From NCBI RefSeq assembly GCF_016920785.2, contig NW_024609836.1, positions 5,140,406 through 5,204,405 on the forward strand: a DNA stretch of 64,000 nt, read 5' to 3'. The position numbers were made by a program, and so were the translations under genes. Shown here piece by piece: positions 54,051 through 64,000 of this stretch. The notes beneath the pieces were generated by a model that did no database searches, was not told the DNA's origin, and saw only the letters and a list, made by a program, of their open reading frames with translations. The stretch's first letter is position 1. Each line of letters opens with the position of its first letter. This DNA comes from Ixodes scapularis. Its lineage: Eukaryota; Arthropoda; Arachnida; Ixodida; Ixodidae.

Positions 54051-54898
54051 ACTTCTTTAGTTTGTCCGGTGCAGACACAAACGATTTTGACGTTAAACTT
54101 GGATGCAATCTTCTTAAGGTTGTGGGAAACGCGGTGAATGTATGGAAGTATAGCCGGTCGGATATTTGTGTCCCTTTGTATCGTCTGCCGTCCCCGTGAG
54201 GTGATAATAGACTCGGCGACGTCATACAAGATGGAACTTGGATAGCCCGAATCTTGAAGACGCTGCACTTCATCATGAAAGCTTTCCCCCGCTGAATGTA
54301 CACAGGATTCCTTTAGCGCCGCATTCAGAGAGTTTCTTACAATTTCTCTCTTAATAATCTTCGAATGTGCCGAATCGTATTGCAGGAGGCCTTTCTTGGA
54401 CTTTGGGGTGTACTTCCAACAAGTATGATGTTCAAAGAAAGACAGTCGTAGATCCAAGAATTGAAGGACGGTGTTAACCGGTAACTCATGTGTGAACTTC
54501 AGCCCTTGTCCTTTTTCAAAGAAGGTGGATTGTATGGTGTCAAATATTTGTAATTCGTTGTCTGCCGGACGTTGTGTGAGGAGAACCAGGTAGTCGTCCA
54601 CATACCTAAAAATATGGGAAACTTGGCCGATGGGGAGGGCACTAGCAATTGCCCAATCACACTGCGATAGAAAAATATCGCAGAGGACTGGAGCCACGCA
54701 CGACCCTATACAAATTCCTTTCTTTTGCAAGTAAGTCTTGCCCTCAAACGCAATGACCGTGGCAGAAAGGTAGAATTGCAAAAGTTCTAGAAACGATTCT
54801 TTCGAAATTCCACATTCGTTTTGAAAGGACGTGGTTCCCTTTGCCTCAATAGACTCTTTGACGGCTGCCGTCGTATTTGCGCTGTTAATTCAACAATA
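54035..54898 (-). pseudogene. Penelope reverse transcriptase, 5' truncated
   Basis: The frame extends upstream from the ATG at 54781 to about 54895. Motifs: FLELLQFYLSATVIAFEGKT, QKKGICIGSCVAPVLCDIFL (finger/palm), the catalytic FRYVDDYLVLL, LKFTHELPVN, LQFLDLRLSF and, towards the C-terminus, RPAILPYIHRVSHNLKKIAS. YVDD is intact. The N-terminal part of the RT is missing. The frame ends at 54035, overlapping the GIY-YIG frame by some residues. Confidence 0.8.
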
Positions 54899-55023
54899 TG
54901 ATCAACCAACTAGCCCGCCAGATGACCGTGAAAAAGTTTGATTCACCGGGAGTTTCCTCCCATAGAGACACATAGGATGGGGCCTGCATATATTAGTTTC
55001 AATTATCCAGAAGCTTGAATTAA

Positions 55024-55773
55024 CCCTTTGCCTCCCGCAAAACTTTTGAAAAAAAAAACTATTTGAAAATTCTGAATCTTTTATGTGCCCTATAAATTTA
55101 ATATGTGATACAAAGGCCAAAAACAAATGCCAAAATATATATTATATGAGAAATCTGTGAACACACTGCAAAAAAAAGGGACTAAAGTTCCGCTTCACTG
55201 CATTACCACAGAGAGTTCACATCACCTTGCACATGGACGTTCAGGCTGGGCGTAGCAGTACTGCAGACAGTTCACATTACGTTGCATGCAAAGTGAACGC
55301 AAAACATGGAGGGGCTGGAGGGGGATTTTCTAAGCTGATTCTAGTCCATGCCGACACGGTGTCCTCATCGAAATCGGAGTCGTCTGAGCTCAAATCCAAT
55401 AACTCGGTTGCATTGCTCTCGCTGTTCGATGAAAGAGTCATTTCCTCGTCTTCTGAATCTGAAGAGACGTCAAGATATCTTAGTTTTTGCCCCAATTTTG
55501 AGGCAAGATGGTCACTACGAACGCAGCAACTAGAAGTTGACGTCGCCATTTTTAAATTTCCTGTGGCCTGCGTTGGAACAATTTTCTGCCAAATTCATAA
55601 ATTTACCAGGTTTTTATTTTCCGTGAATCTATCCACGGCAAAGCTCACTAGAAACAGGTGGACTAGCCCAGTTCGTCCATGATAGCGTATTGGAGCCCGA
55701 ATCAACGTGGACGGCTCGTCTTGGGGGGAGCAGGACAAACGGTGTAGACAAACTCAGGTCGTCCATGGTAGCG
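55024..55773 (-). mobile_element. piggyBac-type element, 750 bp, inserted in a Tigger MITE
   Basis: TTAA|CCCTTTGCCTCCCGC at 55020-55038 is mirrored by GGTAGCGG|GTAA-type sequence at 55766-55777 (one base changed in the right TTAA). TTAA targeting and CCCTTTG ends are typical for piggyBac. The interior has only the N-terminal part of a transposase. Confidence 0.65.
55277..55549 (-). pseudogene. piggyBac transposase N-terminal acidic region
   Basis: The minus-strand frame reads DVSSDSEDEEMTLSSNSES, LLDLSSDDSDFDED, then SAWTRISLENPPPAPPCFAF. A serine/aspartate-rich leader followed by W-x-x-v-x-x-x-pPPPPxFxFt is the standard start of piggyBac transposases. The DDD catalytic domain and the C-terminal cysteine finger are gone, as the element is only 750 bp. 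The ATG at 55549 has no distinct promoter. Confidence 0.6.
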
Positions 55774-55866
55774 GTAAGAGGGTTTGATTTACCCAGCCTC
55801 GACTGCACATACTTCTCTATCTGATGTAGTGCTATTGGCGTCTCTCAGTCCATGTTATGACGACTA

Positions 55867-57053
55867 CCGTATTTACACGCACGTAGGTCGACCCTTTTTT
55901 TAATTTTTGAAAATCTGAAGCGGGGGGTCGACTTATAATCGAACTAAAGCATTCCACCTTGGGCAAAAACGAAACAATCGCGATATCATAAACACCTCGG
56001 CTTATACGAGTGCAGCCGGCTGTACCTCTAGCATTGCATTATTCTTTGCGCTCATTTTACAAATTAATCAACTTTTTATTTTTGCAAACGAGTATCATTG
56101 ATAGCGATTCGCAAATTAACCCGGATATACGGCGGTGAACAGCGCACGGCGTGCCCAACTCTTGCGGGGTGGCGGCACTTCTTGTAACAGCCACTCTGGA
56201 GCTACTCGCGACCACAATGAATAAGCTCGCGACTTGGCAGTTTTTCGTGCGATTCACAGTCGCACATCGTTTGATAGAGTGTCGAGATCATGCTGGGGCG
56301 CTAACTATGTTTATTTTGTATTGACACGCGTGATCCAGGCAGTTTAGGTTTTCGGTGCTCGTTTGTAGCCACTCTTCACTCAGAAGCAACCAACAAGAGC
56401 GCTGGTGGACGCAAGTTCGACCCGTCAGAGCGAATGATGCTCCAGTGGAGTCTGCAACGGCGCAGGATCTTAAACTGTGTCGACAAACGGCTTTCAGGAC
56501 AAAGTCTAGATAGGTGGGGATGCCTTCCGGAGTTGGAGGTCAGGCTTGCAACGTACGGCGCAAAAGTCTGCAATCGGTCCCTACCCGTGACGTCCAACGC
56601 GATCGCCGAGCAAGCGCGGAACACGCGGTTGATTGTGACGTTTGCGAAGTGCGAGATTTCATTGTACCACGCCGACAACGTGCTTCGAGAACGTGGCAGT
56701 GATTATGACGGGACTGACATCACCAGTGCGGACGAGTCGTAGTTTAGTCGCGGACGGAGTGAGAACGACAGTGAGCAGCTTCAGTTGTCCCGCCTCCAGC
56801 GTGAACTTCCTAGTTTCGATGACGCCTGGGCATCTCATGCACCTCGCACATGCATGCGCAGCCAAAGCACACCAGAAGGCATCGATCGCGTGTTGGAGGC
56901 TCTGCTCTCGAAACAGGTAGCACTTTGCCGTTCTCACGTGTTCGCTGTAAAATGCGCATCGAAAGATATCTTTTTTTCTTTTTTTGCTGATGTACAATGT
57001 GGGGGGGGGGGGTCGACTTACAATCGAGTCGACTTACAATCGTGTAAATACGG
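55867..57053. mobile_element. Tigger/pogo element with CCGTATTTAC ends, 1187 bp
   Basis: TA|CCGTATTTACACGCACG at the left and ATCGTGTAAATACGG|TA at the right, with GGTCGACTTA-type subterminal repeats inverted on both sides. A G-tract of 12 lies at 57001-57012. The interior keeps a helix-turn-helix remnant. Confidence 0.85.
56434..56790 (+). pseudogene. Tigger transposase CENP-B-type HTH remnant
   Basis: The frame contains PELEVRLATYGAKVCNRSLP followed by VTSNAIAEQARNTRL and, further on, FAKCEISLYHADNVLRERG. The pattern P-x-LE-x-x-La-Y...pVt...I...A is that of the second helix-turn-helix of CENP-B and pogo transposases, which binds the element ends. At least one frame change is needed near 56560, where the alternative frame gives the expected arginine-rich residues. 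No DDE domain follows. Confidence 0.55.
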
Positions 57054-58541
57054 TAGGTATGAATTACGATGTCTGTATTTGATTATCCAATATAATCACT
57101 CCCTGAGATTGGCAGTCTACTTGTACGTAAATGTGGTTGCGTAGTTTACTGACGCGTGTTTTTAAGTCTGATCGCACGACTGTCCAGCCGAAATTTTCCC
57201 CCAAAACTTTTTTTCTGCAAAATATTTAACCCTAAAATCTTTTTGAGGGGTGGACATGACCACCATTGGTCACATTTTTTATATTTCTGTAAAAACTTTT
57301 ATCTCAAAGCCACATTCTTGAGAGGTATGTTCCGATATATGTGCACATCATAGCTAAACACTTTTTAGAGATATAAAATTCAGAAGCTCCAGGCATGAAC
57401 GGTGCCGTAATTTCACTAGGGTATTTCCGCAGCTGCCAATGTCGCACCAAAGCGGGCACGTAGTTAAAAAAAAATTTTCCATTTATTTTATAGACAATTT
57501 ACGACGTGCGTACCCAATATTAAAAATTACAAATATATTTCTAAGCAACAAAAATTACGAAACACGCAAAAAAAAGTTTTAGAGACACATTTACAAATTT
57601 TTTACCGACAAACGACTTTGTGCAAAACGTCGCAAAATATATCAAAAAGTGTGTCTCGAAATGCAGCTTTCGAATATATAAAAATTATTTGCTTAGCCAT
57701 CATTATAGTTTTGTTATTCTTGTATAAACGCAAGCCATTTCATTAAAATAGCAAAATTACGCGTCAATATTTAAGAAAGTCCATCTTTTATGTCTTTTCA
57801 CCTCCCCTTAACTCCTCGCAGTAACTTGAACTAACTTGTAATGGCTTAGTGCGTTAATATGCCATTACTGAGTAATGGCTTATTGAGTAGCATATGACCT
57901 CCAATTCAGTAACTTGAACTAACTTGCAATGGCAAAATAATGAGTAGCTTGCAACCTCCAATTCAGTAAAGCAACAAACCTTCACACAAATTGAGCTATC
58001 GCAGAGCGTAGAAAGTCGTCGTAACTTAAAACGAGTCTAGGAAGAATAAAAAAAAATGGACAACAGGAGAGAAAACCTCAAGAACAGCTTAGTTCCTTGG
58101 ACCACAACGAAACAAGGTGAAGAAACACGATGTAGCAAATATTTGATCGGACGTGGCTGGACAGGCTAAATCCCCACGGCACTAGACACGCCTCAGACAA
58201 CAGGCAAAGACCATCTCCGCCGAGACTTTGAGAACTGACCCAACTCCTTGATCTCTCGGGGATTCCTTTTCTAGACAGCTCGTTTGTCTCTGTGTTCACT
58301 CTCAGAAATACATACTTTCCCAAGCTTCCTTTTATCTTTCCCTGTGTTGTTTCCTAAAGAGTGCTGGCAGTTGTCAACTGTATGAATGGCAGATTGCCTC
58401 GAAATAAAAGGTTAGTCACCGCATAAATGAGAAGTAGTGTCCGGGGTGTTGCTGTCTCGGTGTTCACCAGGGTGTCGCCATCTTGGTGTTCCAAGTCGTG
58501 AGACGAAAAACAAACGACATCAGCTTACCGTATCAAAGTAC

Positions 58542-58755
58542 CGCCATGTAACGTAATGTACAAGGATGTACATTTTATGGTACGTTGTACATTGTACCAC
58601 GTAATGTACACAAAACGACGAGAATGTTTCATTGCTGTCTTGGTTTCGCCGCCGTGTAACGTAATGTATGAGGATGTACATTGTACATCAATGTACAATG
58701 TACAACACAATGTACACAAAACGACAGGAATGTTTCGTTGTTGCTTTGGTTTCAC
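58542..58755 (+). repeat. Duplicated segment of about 105 bp with palindromes
   Basis: Two units with GTAACGTAATGTA, GGATGTACATT, AATGTACACAAAACGAC and GAATGTTTC. The second holds the palindrome TGTACATTG...CAATGTACA. Confidence 0.8.
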
Positions 58756-58925
58756 TGTGCTAAGCAAGCATTTGGAGCCTGGAGAGAAGCATTCGGAAAC
58801 TCTGACACGAGCGTTTAGAAAGGAAACATCAGAGAAGATCGTCGTTTTACAAAGTATAGAGAAGAACACAATTTCTTCTTAAACCCAGCAGGGACACTAC
58901 TCACGGCCAAAAGTTTTAAGACCGT

Positions 58926-59204
58926 GTGATTTTCTTCAGTGGCCTATCTGCGGAGACACGAGAGAAAGAAGCGCACGGCGACAAGCACCTTGTGCCCGTT
59001 GAAGAGCTCAACAAAGTCCAGTTGGAAAAACTTCTGGCTCCAATTACTGCGAAAACACCTCACCTTCTACGCAGACAATACATTCAGAATGTGATTGCTT
59101 TAACCGACAACGCGAGCACGTCAGACTCTTCTTTCCTGGATTCAGATGAAATTGTGGCTGGAGTGAATCAGAATCAGATTTTGTGTCGTGTTGTGTGTTT
59201 TTGA
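58926..59204 (+). CDS. Unrecognised 92-codon frame in the long-TIR element
   Basis: Open frame with LVPVEELNKVQLEKLLAPIT, LLRRQYIQNVIALTD and an acidic serine-rich end (NASTSDSSFLDSDEIVAG). Composition looks protein-like, with amphipathic helices. I do not recognise it. It lies in the centre of the long-TIR element together with the 48-bp repeat frame, so it could be an element protein or a captured exon. Confidence 0.35.
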   Translation: MIFFSGLSAETREKEAHGDKHLVPVEELNKVQLEKLLAPITAKTPHLLRRQYIQNVIALTDNASTSDSSFLDSDEIVAGVNQNQILCRVVCF

Positions 59205-59240
59205 TTCTTTCTAGTCTTGTGGTTTTAAGTTACGGCGACC

Positions 59241-59483
59241 TTGTACACTCTGCAAAAGAGCAGCACCATTGTACAGACCTTGCTAGTTCTTGGACAAAGA
59301 CAAGCAGCTCAATTTGAGTACAGACATTGCCAGTTCTTGGACGAAGATAAGCTAGCTCATTTTGAGTACAGACTTTGCCAGTTCTTGGACGAAGACAAGC
59401 TAGCTCAATTTAAGTACAGACTTTGCCAGTTCTTGGACAAAGACAAGCCAGCTCAATTTGAGTACAGACTTTGCCGGTTCTAG
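59241..59483 (+). CDS. Frame with 48-bp (16-residue) tandem repeats
   Basis: Four units of 48 bp from 59282 encode CQFLDEDKLAHFEYRL-type repeats. The repeat length keeps the frame open, so translation is not proven. The conserved phrase GAGTACAGACTTTGCC joins units. Unrecognised. Confidence 0.35.
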   Translation: MYTLQKSSTIVQTLLVLGQRQAAQFEYRHCQFLDEDKLAHFEYRLCQFLDEDKLAQFKYRLCQFLDKDKPAQFEYRLCRF

Positions 59484-59761
59484 AGAATATCTCTTTGTGG
59501 AGCTGACAATGAAGAAAAGCTAGCATAATTTGAGAGAAGGTTTGTTGTCGCTCTTCTCAATTGGAGGTCACCCGCTACTCGATATTTTGCCATTACAGGT
59601 TAGTTCAAGTTACTGCAAGGGGTTGAGGAGAGTTGAAGAGAAATAGAAGAGGGACAACTTTTTTAGATAGTGGCGCGTAATTTCGCTACTTTTAACGAAA
59701 TGACTTGCATTTCTGCTTAACTAACGATACTACAATGATGACTAAGTAAATCATTTTTATA

Positions 59762-61898
59762 CAGTATAGACCACTTACAACGTAACCGCTTATAGTGCAG
59801 GACCGGGTATAACGCGGTTTTTTTAAACCACCGGTCACCTCCCATAGAACTCCATGTAATTACATACCGCTTAAAATGCAGGCGCGCGAAGGGAAATACC
59901 GGTTATAGTGCGGTTTTTAGCACAGCCCGCCGACCGCGCCGACGACCGGAGCAGCGACCTCGCTTCCCTGGGCGACACTAGATAACGGCGCTGACGGCGC
60001 GAGCCGCAAACTGCACTCGCCGGGCGAGGAGGTTGCTCGAAAACGCGGGGAGAATCGAAGAGAGAGGCTTCAGTTGCCATAGCGACGGAGGGACGCACGC
60101 ACGAGTCGTTCACGTGCGTGCGTCCCTCCGCTGCGTTGGAAACAAAGAAACAAACAACAGCAACGACAGACCAATCGCAGGTCGAGGAGAAGTGTTTGCG
60201 CGTTGCATGCCAGTCGCGGGCCGGCTGCTTCTATTCCGCAAACATGGCGTTGGTTGTGATCGTCGTCGTAGACGGCCGTTCATCTCATCGTTCTGCGTAT
60301 CCTTGACTATGAATTTTCGTTGTGAGTCGCTATGATAACCCAGCACGTACTAGAAGGGAAGATCCACCTACTCGTGCGGCAATGTCGTGGCGGCGCTCTC
60401 AAGACGGCAGAAACGCCCGTGTCGTCGTGTTTGTTTACTTCGACTACAGTGGTGATTTCTAAGCATTTGTGTCCTCGAACATCGCCCGGATTTCTTATTT
60501 GGCGCCAGAGATGGGCAGTATTTCAAATACAAGTATTTGAAATACGTATTTAAAATACTTTGTGTATTTTGCATTTGTATTTAATTACAAATTGGGCAAT
60601 GTATTTGACGTGTGTATTTAAATACTAAAACGTGGGTATTTCAAATACAATTGTAATTAAATACAATTTTGTGGGCGAAAATACATCTTGTTTTTATGCA
60701 TGTGGTTGTAAGATATAGTCTCCGTCCTTTATTCGGCCATGGGGCTTTTTTTCTTTTTCTACTCTGGCTTTATTTCAAAGGCACTGTCCAGAGCAGGAAG
60801 AAAACTACGTTCTGCACCGAATGCAGTGTCTCTCAATCAAGCACAAGCCTTTAGTGACTTTGTGATTACGGTGCTAGTCCAGGGCAAGAATAGTGACGAA
60901 ATCGACGTTCACAGGCAGACTGACTAAATAAGTGCCTGTGACAACTTGCGATGCTTTCCAGCCTGATTTCCATCCATATTTTTGCCTGGAACATTCTAAA
61001 TGCGCGGGTCGTCCAGATTTTCGTAACTGGTGTGAGTTGCAACAATAAAAAATTATCTAGCTCGTGCTTGGTCGTCTTGGTTCTTTGTTGGTCTTTACCA
61101 AAATATAATCCACAAAAAAAAGCTGCTTGAAGCTCTAATTTTTTCACCTATTACATCCAAGCTGATTACATTTTTTTTTATTATATTTCAATTACGTTAC
61201 TAGAGCCTCACACACTAACTCCAGAGTGTGCAATGCAAAATTAAAATGAGATGCCCAGAAACTTGTTGCGGGTGCCCTGAAGTCGCTGACACAAATTTTG
61301 AGGAATGTATTTGGAAAAGTATTTGGAGGAGACCAAATACATTTGGTTGTATTTGTATCTTGTACTTAAATGCTTTTTTGGAAATGTAATTAGATTTGTA
61401 ATTAAATACATTTTTGACGAAGTATTTTGTATTTGTATTTCGATACATATTTGCATGTATTTTGCCCATCCCTGTTCGGCGCATTTCATGCGTGTGCTCA
61501 AGTTCAAGGTATTACTGGCGCATACCGTATGAAGGATGCGAATTTTCACACGTTTTCATCTCCGGAGAAAAGTGATTAGGGTTAGCAATCCTGAACGCTC
61601 GCAACATCCGTCTGCAACCCTCGACGCCATTAAAAGGCTGCGCCAGGCAAATCCGCTCATTTCTTTCAAAATGTGTGACACACTTGAGACAGAACTGTAC
61701 TATAGTCTGGTGAAATAAAGACTTTCCTCAAACTAAGGTTTATTTTTCATCTAACATAAAATAAATTCTTTTACAAAGGTAAGTTGTCTGATGGCATGTA
61801 TTTTGGCCTGAAAAATTGATGTTTGGTTATAGTGCGGTACCGCTTATAGTGCGGATTTTCGCGACCCCCGACACATACGTTATATGCGGTCTACACTG
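59762..61898 (+). mobile_element. Tigger/pogo-type element, copy B (interrupted)
   Basis: TA|CAGTATAGACC to GGTCTACACTG|TA, collinear with copy A at 25979-27131. It sits in the right arm of the long-TIR element and is interrupted by a hAT element at 60506-61474; copy A shows the uninterrupted sequence there (ATTTGGCGCATTTC). Near the 3' end the plus strand encodes LDAIKRLRQANPL and ETELYYSLVK (61536-61718), a Tigger-like C-terminal tail. Confidence 0.9.
60506..61474. mobile_element. hAT-type element nested in Tigger copy B
   Basis: Ends CAGAGATGGGCAGTATTT and ATTTTGCCCATCCCTG are inverted. Target duplication TTTGGCGC (60498-60505) and TTCGGCGC (61475-61482) matches at 7 of 8 bases. Subterminal TATTTCAAATAC and GTATTTG motifs repeat at both ends, as in other hAT elements. 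No transposase. Confidence 0.9.
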
Positions 61899-62052
61899 TA
61901 TGTTCGTAAGCTGCATTTCAAGATGCACATTTCGATACATTTTGCAACGTTGTGCGTGAAGTCGTTTGTTGATAAAAAATTCGTAAACACATCTCTAAAA
62001 CATTTTTTTTTTTGCATGTCTCATAATGTTTTTTGCACAGAAATATATTACT

Positions 62053-62560
62053 GCTATTTTTAATATTTGGTGTGCACGTTGTAAATTGTCCAAAAAAGAA
62101 TTAAAAACAATTTAATCATGCTTCAGTGCGACATTGGCAGCCGTGAAAATTACCTTGATTGAAACTACGGCGACGGTTTTAGTATAGAGTTGCCGGCTCT
62201 TAAGTAGTATGCAGCATGCAATAGTACAGCGTACACTAAAAACTACCTGCTCAGACCAATCTGAGTTGTGCGTTACATTGCGGGCATCTTTGCAATCTTC
62301 TCCAGTTCTGCTATTTTGAATATTTGGTGCGCATGTTGTAAATTGTCCATAAAATGAATTAAAACGACTTTAATCAAGCTTCAGTGCGACATTGGCAGCC
62401 GTGAAAATTACCTCGATTGAAACAACGGCGACGGTTTTAGTATAGAGTTGCTGGCTCTTAAGTATGCAGCATGCAATAGTACAGCGTATGCTAAAAACTA
62501 CCTGGTCGGACCAATTCGAGTTGTGCGTTATCTTTACAATCTTCTCGACTCCAGTTACCA
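62053..62560 (+). repeat. 256-bp tandem duplication
   Basis: CTGCTATTTTTAATATTTGG at 62053 recurs as CTGCTATTTTGAATATTTGG at 62309. Shared wording includes GTTGTAAATTGTCC, TGCGACATTGGCAGCCGTG and ACGGCGACGGTTTTAG. The first copy is the outer part of the long-TIR right arm. Confidence 0.85.
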
Positions 62561-63364
62561 GAGCCGTAGGATCCCGCGCGCTTACGGCGCCACCTCGAAA
62601 GAAACCCTGAAAACGTTTCCAATCGTTTTATTTCCAATCAAACCTAGCGCAGCTGCCCGGTCGAGCTCGCTCTTCTGCGGACCACAGAGGCTACGTTAAG
62701 AGTGTGCAGCCCAATCCGATCGTGGAGCCTCCGCCAGTCGTCCCGCGGAACAGCGCCTCCTATCGACGCTGTCGCGGGAACAAATCCACGACCTACCAAC
62801 ATCCGGCGCATGGCGACAACTTCGTCGATTTCTCGAAGAGTTGTTCATCCGTCGGCATCAAACTGCGCGAAGAGGCTTGGCGTCGAGAGGATCGCGGCGT
62901 TCACGCACAATGCGAGCAGCTATGAACTCTTCCAGCTGCATGGCAATTCGATCGAACCACGGTAGGTCCCGGGAAGAATCGCCCCGCCGAACACCACGCA
63001 ATTTCACGTAACACAGCACTTCGAGAACACCACGTCCACCTTGCTGCGCCAGTCGAAGTAACCGCCGTCTAGAAACCGGCGCTCTCGCCGGGCCCGAGAT
63101 CTCTCAAGGGCTTCCCACAAAGCCCGCCGGTCCGCGACGCAACGCAGTTTCTTTGCGTACGCAAAGCTTTAGCGTACGGTCCGCTAAAACTGTCTATGCG
63201 GAGAGCAAGCGGTCTGCTTCTTTCGCGGGGGTCATAACGACGTCGGTGTGACGCCGACTTCCGATTGGTCCACCCCTTATTTCGTTTTCAAACAGCCAAT
63301 GAGAGCTCGGCGTTCCGACGTCGTCGCAACCCCCATGGGAGGAGCAGATGACCTTGCGCTCCGC
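62561..63364. other. GC-rich stretch of unknown nature
   Basis: Clearly more GC- and CpG-rich than its surroundings. CCAAT-type motifs lie near 63264 and 63294 within an inverted repeat (ACGACGTCGG, ACGCCGA). It could be a CpG-rich promoter with a first exon, or a DNA-transposon interior. Several overlapping frames on both strands (62448-62965) gave no recognisable domain. Confidence 0.4.
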
Positions 63365-63600
63365 CAGGGTTGGGCAGAAATACTCAAAAATGTATTTGGA
63401 AATACAAATACTGGAATAGATTAAAATTGTGGCTAAAATAATGATACTGAAATATATCTATAAAAGTGTATCGCGATACATATCGGAAATACATTTTAAA
63501 TAAAGGCAAAAAGTATCTGGAAATACAAATACAGGAATACATTTTAGGGAGGGCAGAAATACAAATACAGAAATACTGACACTGCAATACATTTTTTTAA
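63365..63600 (+). mobile_element. hAT-type end with TATTTGGAAATAC motifs
   Basis: CAGGGTTGGGCAGAAATAC starts a region full of GTATTTGGAAATACAAATAC-like motifs, similar in design to the ends of the element at 60506-61474. No right end identified. Confidence 0.5.
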
Positions 63601-64000
63601 ATTTGTTTGAGACGCCAACTAAAATGAAGCTTGAAGTTGGAAGCGGAAGTTTTTGATCCCAAAATTACCTTCCCGTAGGCTTGGCACTTTGCCTTGAAGG
63701 TAGTGATTTCGGACGACGAGAAGTCAGCCTCAATGGGCTCAAAAAAACGTTCCATCAAGGACAGACCACGGTCCTTTCCCTGACATTGTCTGTCTGACGA
63801 GGGATGCGAAAAGACTTCAACCTCTAAATAAATTCTATGTCATCCTAAATGCCATCCAACGTCACCTCACCCCTGTCCAATAAGAACGCCTTGTCAACAA
63901 TGATCACATGACATCACGGTGGAAAGAACAGGGATTATTTATCTGTAGGTCCGGCCTTGAACATGAAAACTTTACCACGCAGCTGTACGAAACGACAATA
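63601..64000. other. No gene seen; window edge
   Basis: AAAGACCACGGTCCTT-like palindromic wording near 63762-63778 recalls Penelope terminal hairpins, but no GIY-YIG or RT frame is visible before the window ends. Confidence 0.3.

Larger units (their letters stand above)
53318..54898 (-). mobile_element. Penelope-like element bounded by inverted 29-bp ends
   Basis: TATTGTTAAATTAACAGTGC plus AAATACGAC at the low end is repeated in reverse complement at about 54870-54898 with two mismatches. The coding part holds RT and GIY-YIG on the minus strand. The 3' part carries ATTAAACGTCAGTTGTTAGT and CAGCGCT wording, which the 12.7-kb copy partly shares. N-terminal RT sequence is missing. Confidence 0.75.
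53215..55805. mobile_element. Tigger-type MITE (family 1) hosting a Penelope and a piggyBac copy
   Basis: The left part at 53215-53318 (ACTCAAATCTCGTTAATTAG, with an internal duplication of GGGGGACCCAAACTTTGTT) continues at about 54930-55020 (CGGGAGTTTCCTCCCATAGA, CCAGAAGCTTGAAT) and ends at 55776-55805 (AAGAGGGTTTGATTTACC, CTCGACTG). The order matches the intact copy at 27923-28097. Penelope sequence fills the first gap and a piggyBac-type element the second. Confidence 0.7.
57390..62180. mobile_element. Long-TIR element containing a nested Tigger element
   Basis: The left arm (about 57390-57990) matches, in reverse complement, a right arm made of 59563-59761 plus 61899-62180. Paired blocks include GCAATGGCAAAATAATG-type, GTTCAAGTTACTGCAA, ATGATGRCTAAGYAAAT and GACATTGGCAGC. 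The right arm is cut at a TA by Tigger copy B. Without it the element is about 2.65 kb. Central content is two unrecognised frames and tandem repeats. Superfamily unknown; outer ends approximate. Confidence 0.75.

Noticed and set aside
62448..62965. Harbinger-type or other host gene in the GC-rich stretch
   Set aside because: Several frames overlap on both strands, none with a recognisable motif; GC richness alone opens frames.
63762..63830. Hammerhead core at CTGACGAGGGATGCGAAA
   Set aside because: The boxes are present, but the bases between them do not form a stem II.

Overview
The window reads as eukaryotic, almost certainly arthropod, intergenic or intronic DNA. I see no bacterial operons, no ribosome-binding-site-led gene series and no long intact host gene. 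The mix of elements fits a chelicerate genome, and a hard tick is my best guess: Penelope-like elements with GIY-YIG endonuclease, CR1/L2-type LINEs with a 2A leader, Tigger, hAT, Kolobok, piggyBac and P-like DNA transposons, and many tandem arrays. The species call is an inference from family content, not from a diagnostic gene.

Layout. 0-5.6 kb: an inverted-repeat unit, a CACGTG-rich minisatellite and a long stretch with nothing recognisable. 5.7-7.1 kb: a Penelope-like element (minus strand) split by a 270-bp MITE and ending in a snap-back inverted copy of itself. 7.2-13.4 kb: phrase repeats, a hAT transposase tail, an LTR with primer-binding site, a compact two-exon FLYWCH zinc-finger gene (minus) and a second inverted Penelope fragment. 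13.4-21.8 kb: several terminal-inverted-repeat (TIR) elements and fold-back elements. 21.8-23.8 kb: a 21-bp satellite with higher-order structure. 25-28.1 kb: a 104-bp array, then Tigger-type elements nested in one another. 28.2-38.4 kb: one near-full-length CR1/L2-like LINE (2A-led ORF1, EN, RT, 3' tail) and a second LINE RT fragment, broken up by two hAT elements, a fold-back element and a Tigger MITE. 38.6-43.2 kb: a TIR element holding an internally deleted P-element-like THAP transposase, then minisatellites. 43.7-49.6 kb: a Kolobok transposon with TTAA flanks, split by a young-looking LINE whose RT frame is still open. 50.3-57.1 kb: Tigger elements, two Penelope copies and a piggyBac derivative, partly nested. 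57.4-62.2 kb: a long-TIR element containing a Tigger element containing a hAT element. 62.2-64 kb: a tandem duplication, a GC-rich stretch of unknown nature and a hAT end.

How it works together: this is a transposon graveyard in which insertion order can be read from target-site duplications and from uninterrupted sister copies in the same window. The best candidate for a functional host gene is the small FLYWCH gene at 12.2-12.6 kb. The best candidate for a recently active element is the LINE at 45.8-48.2 kb. I found no CRISPR array, rRNA or convincing functional tRNA, and no sequence I can identify as viral.
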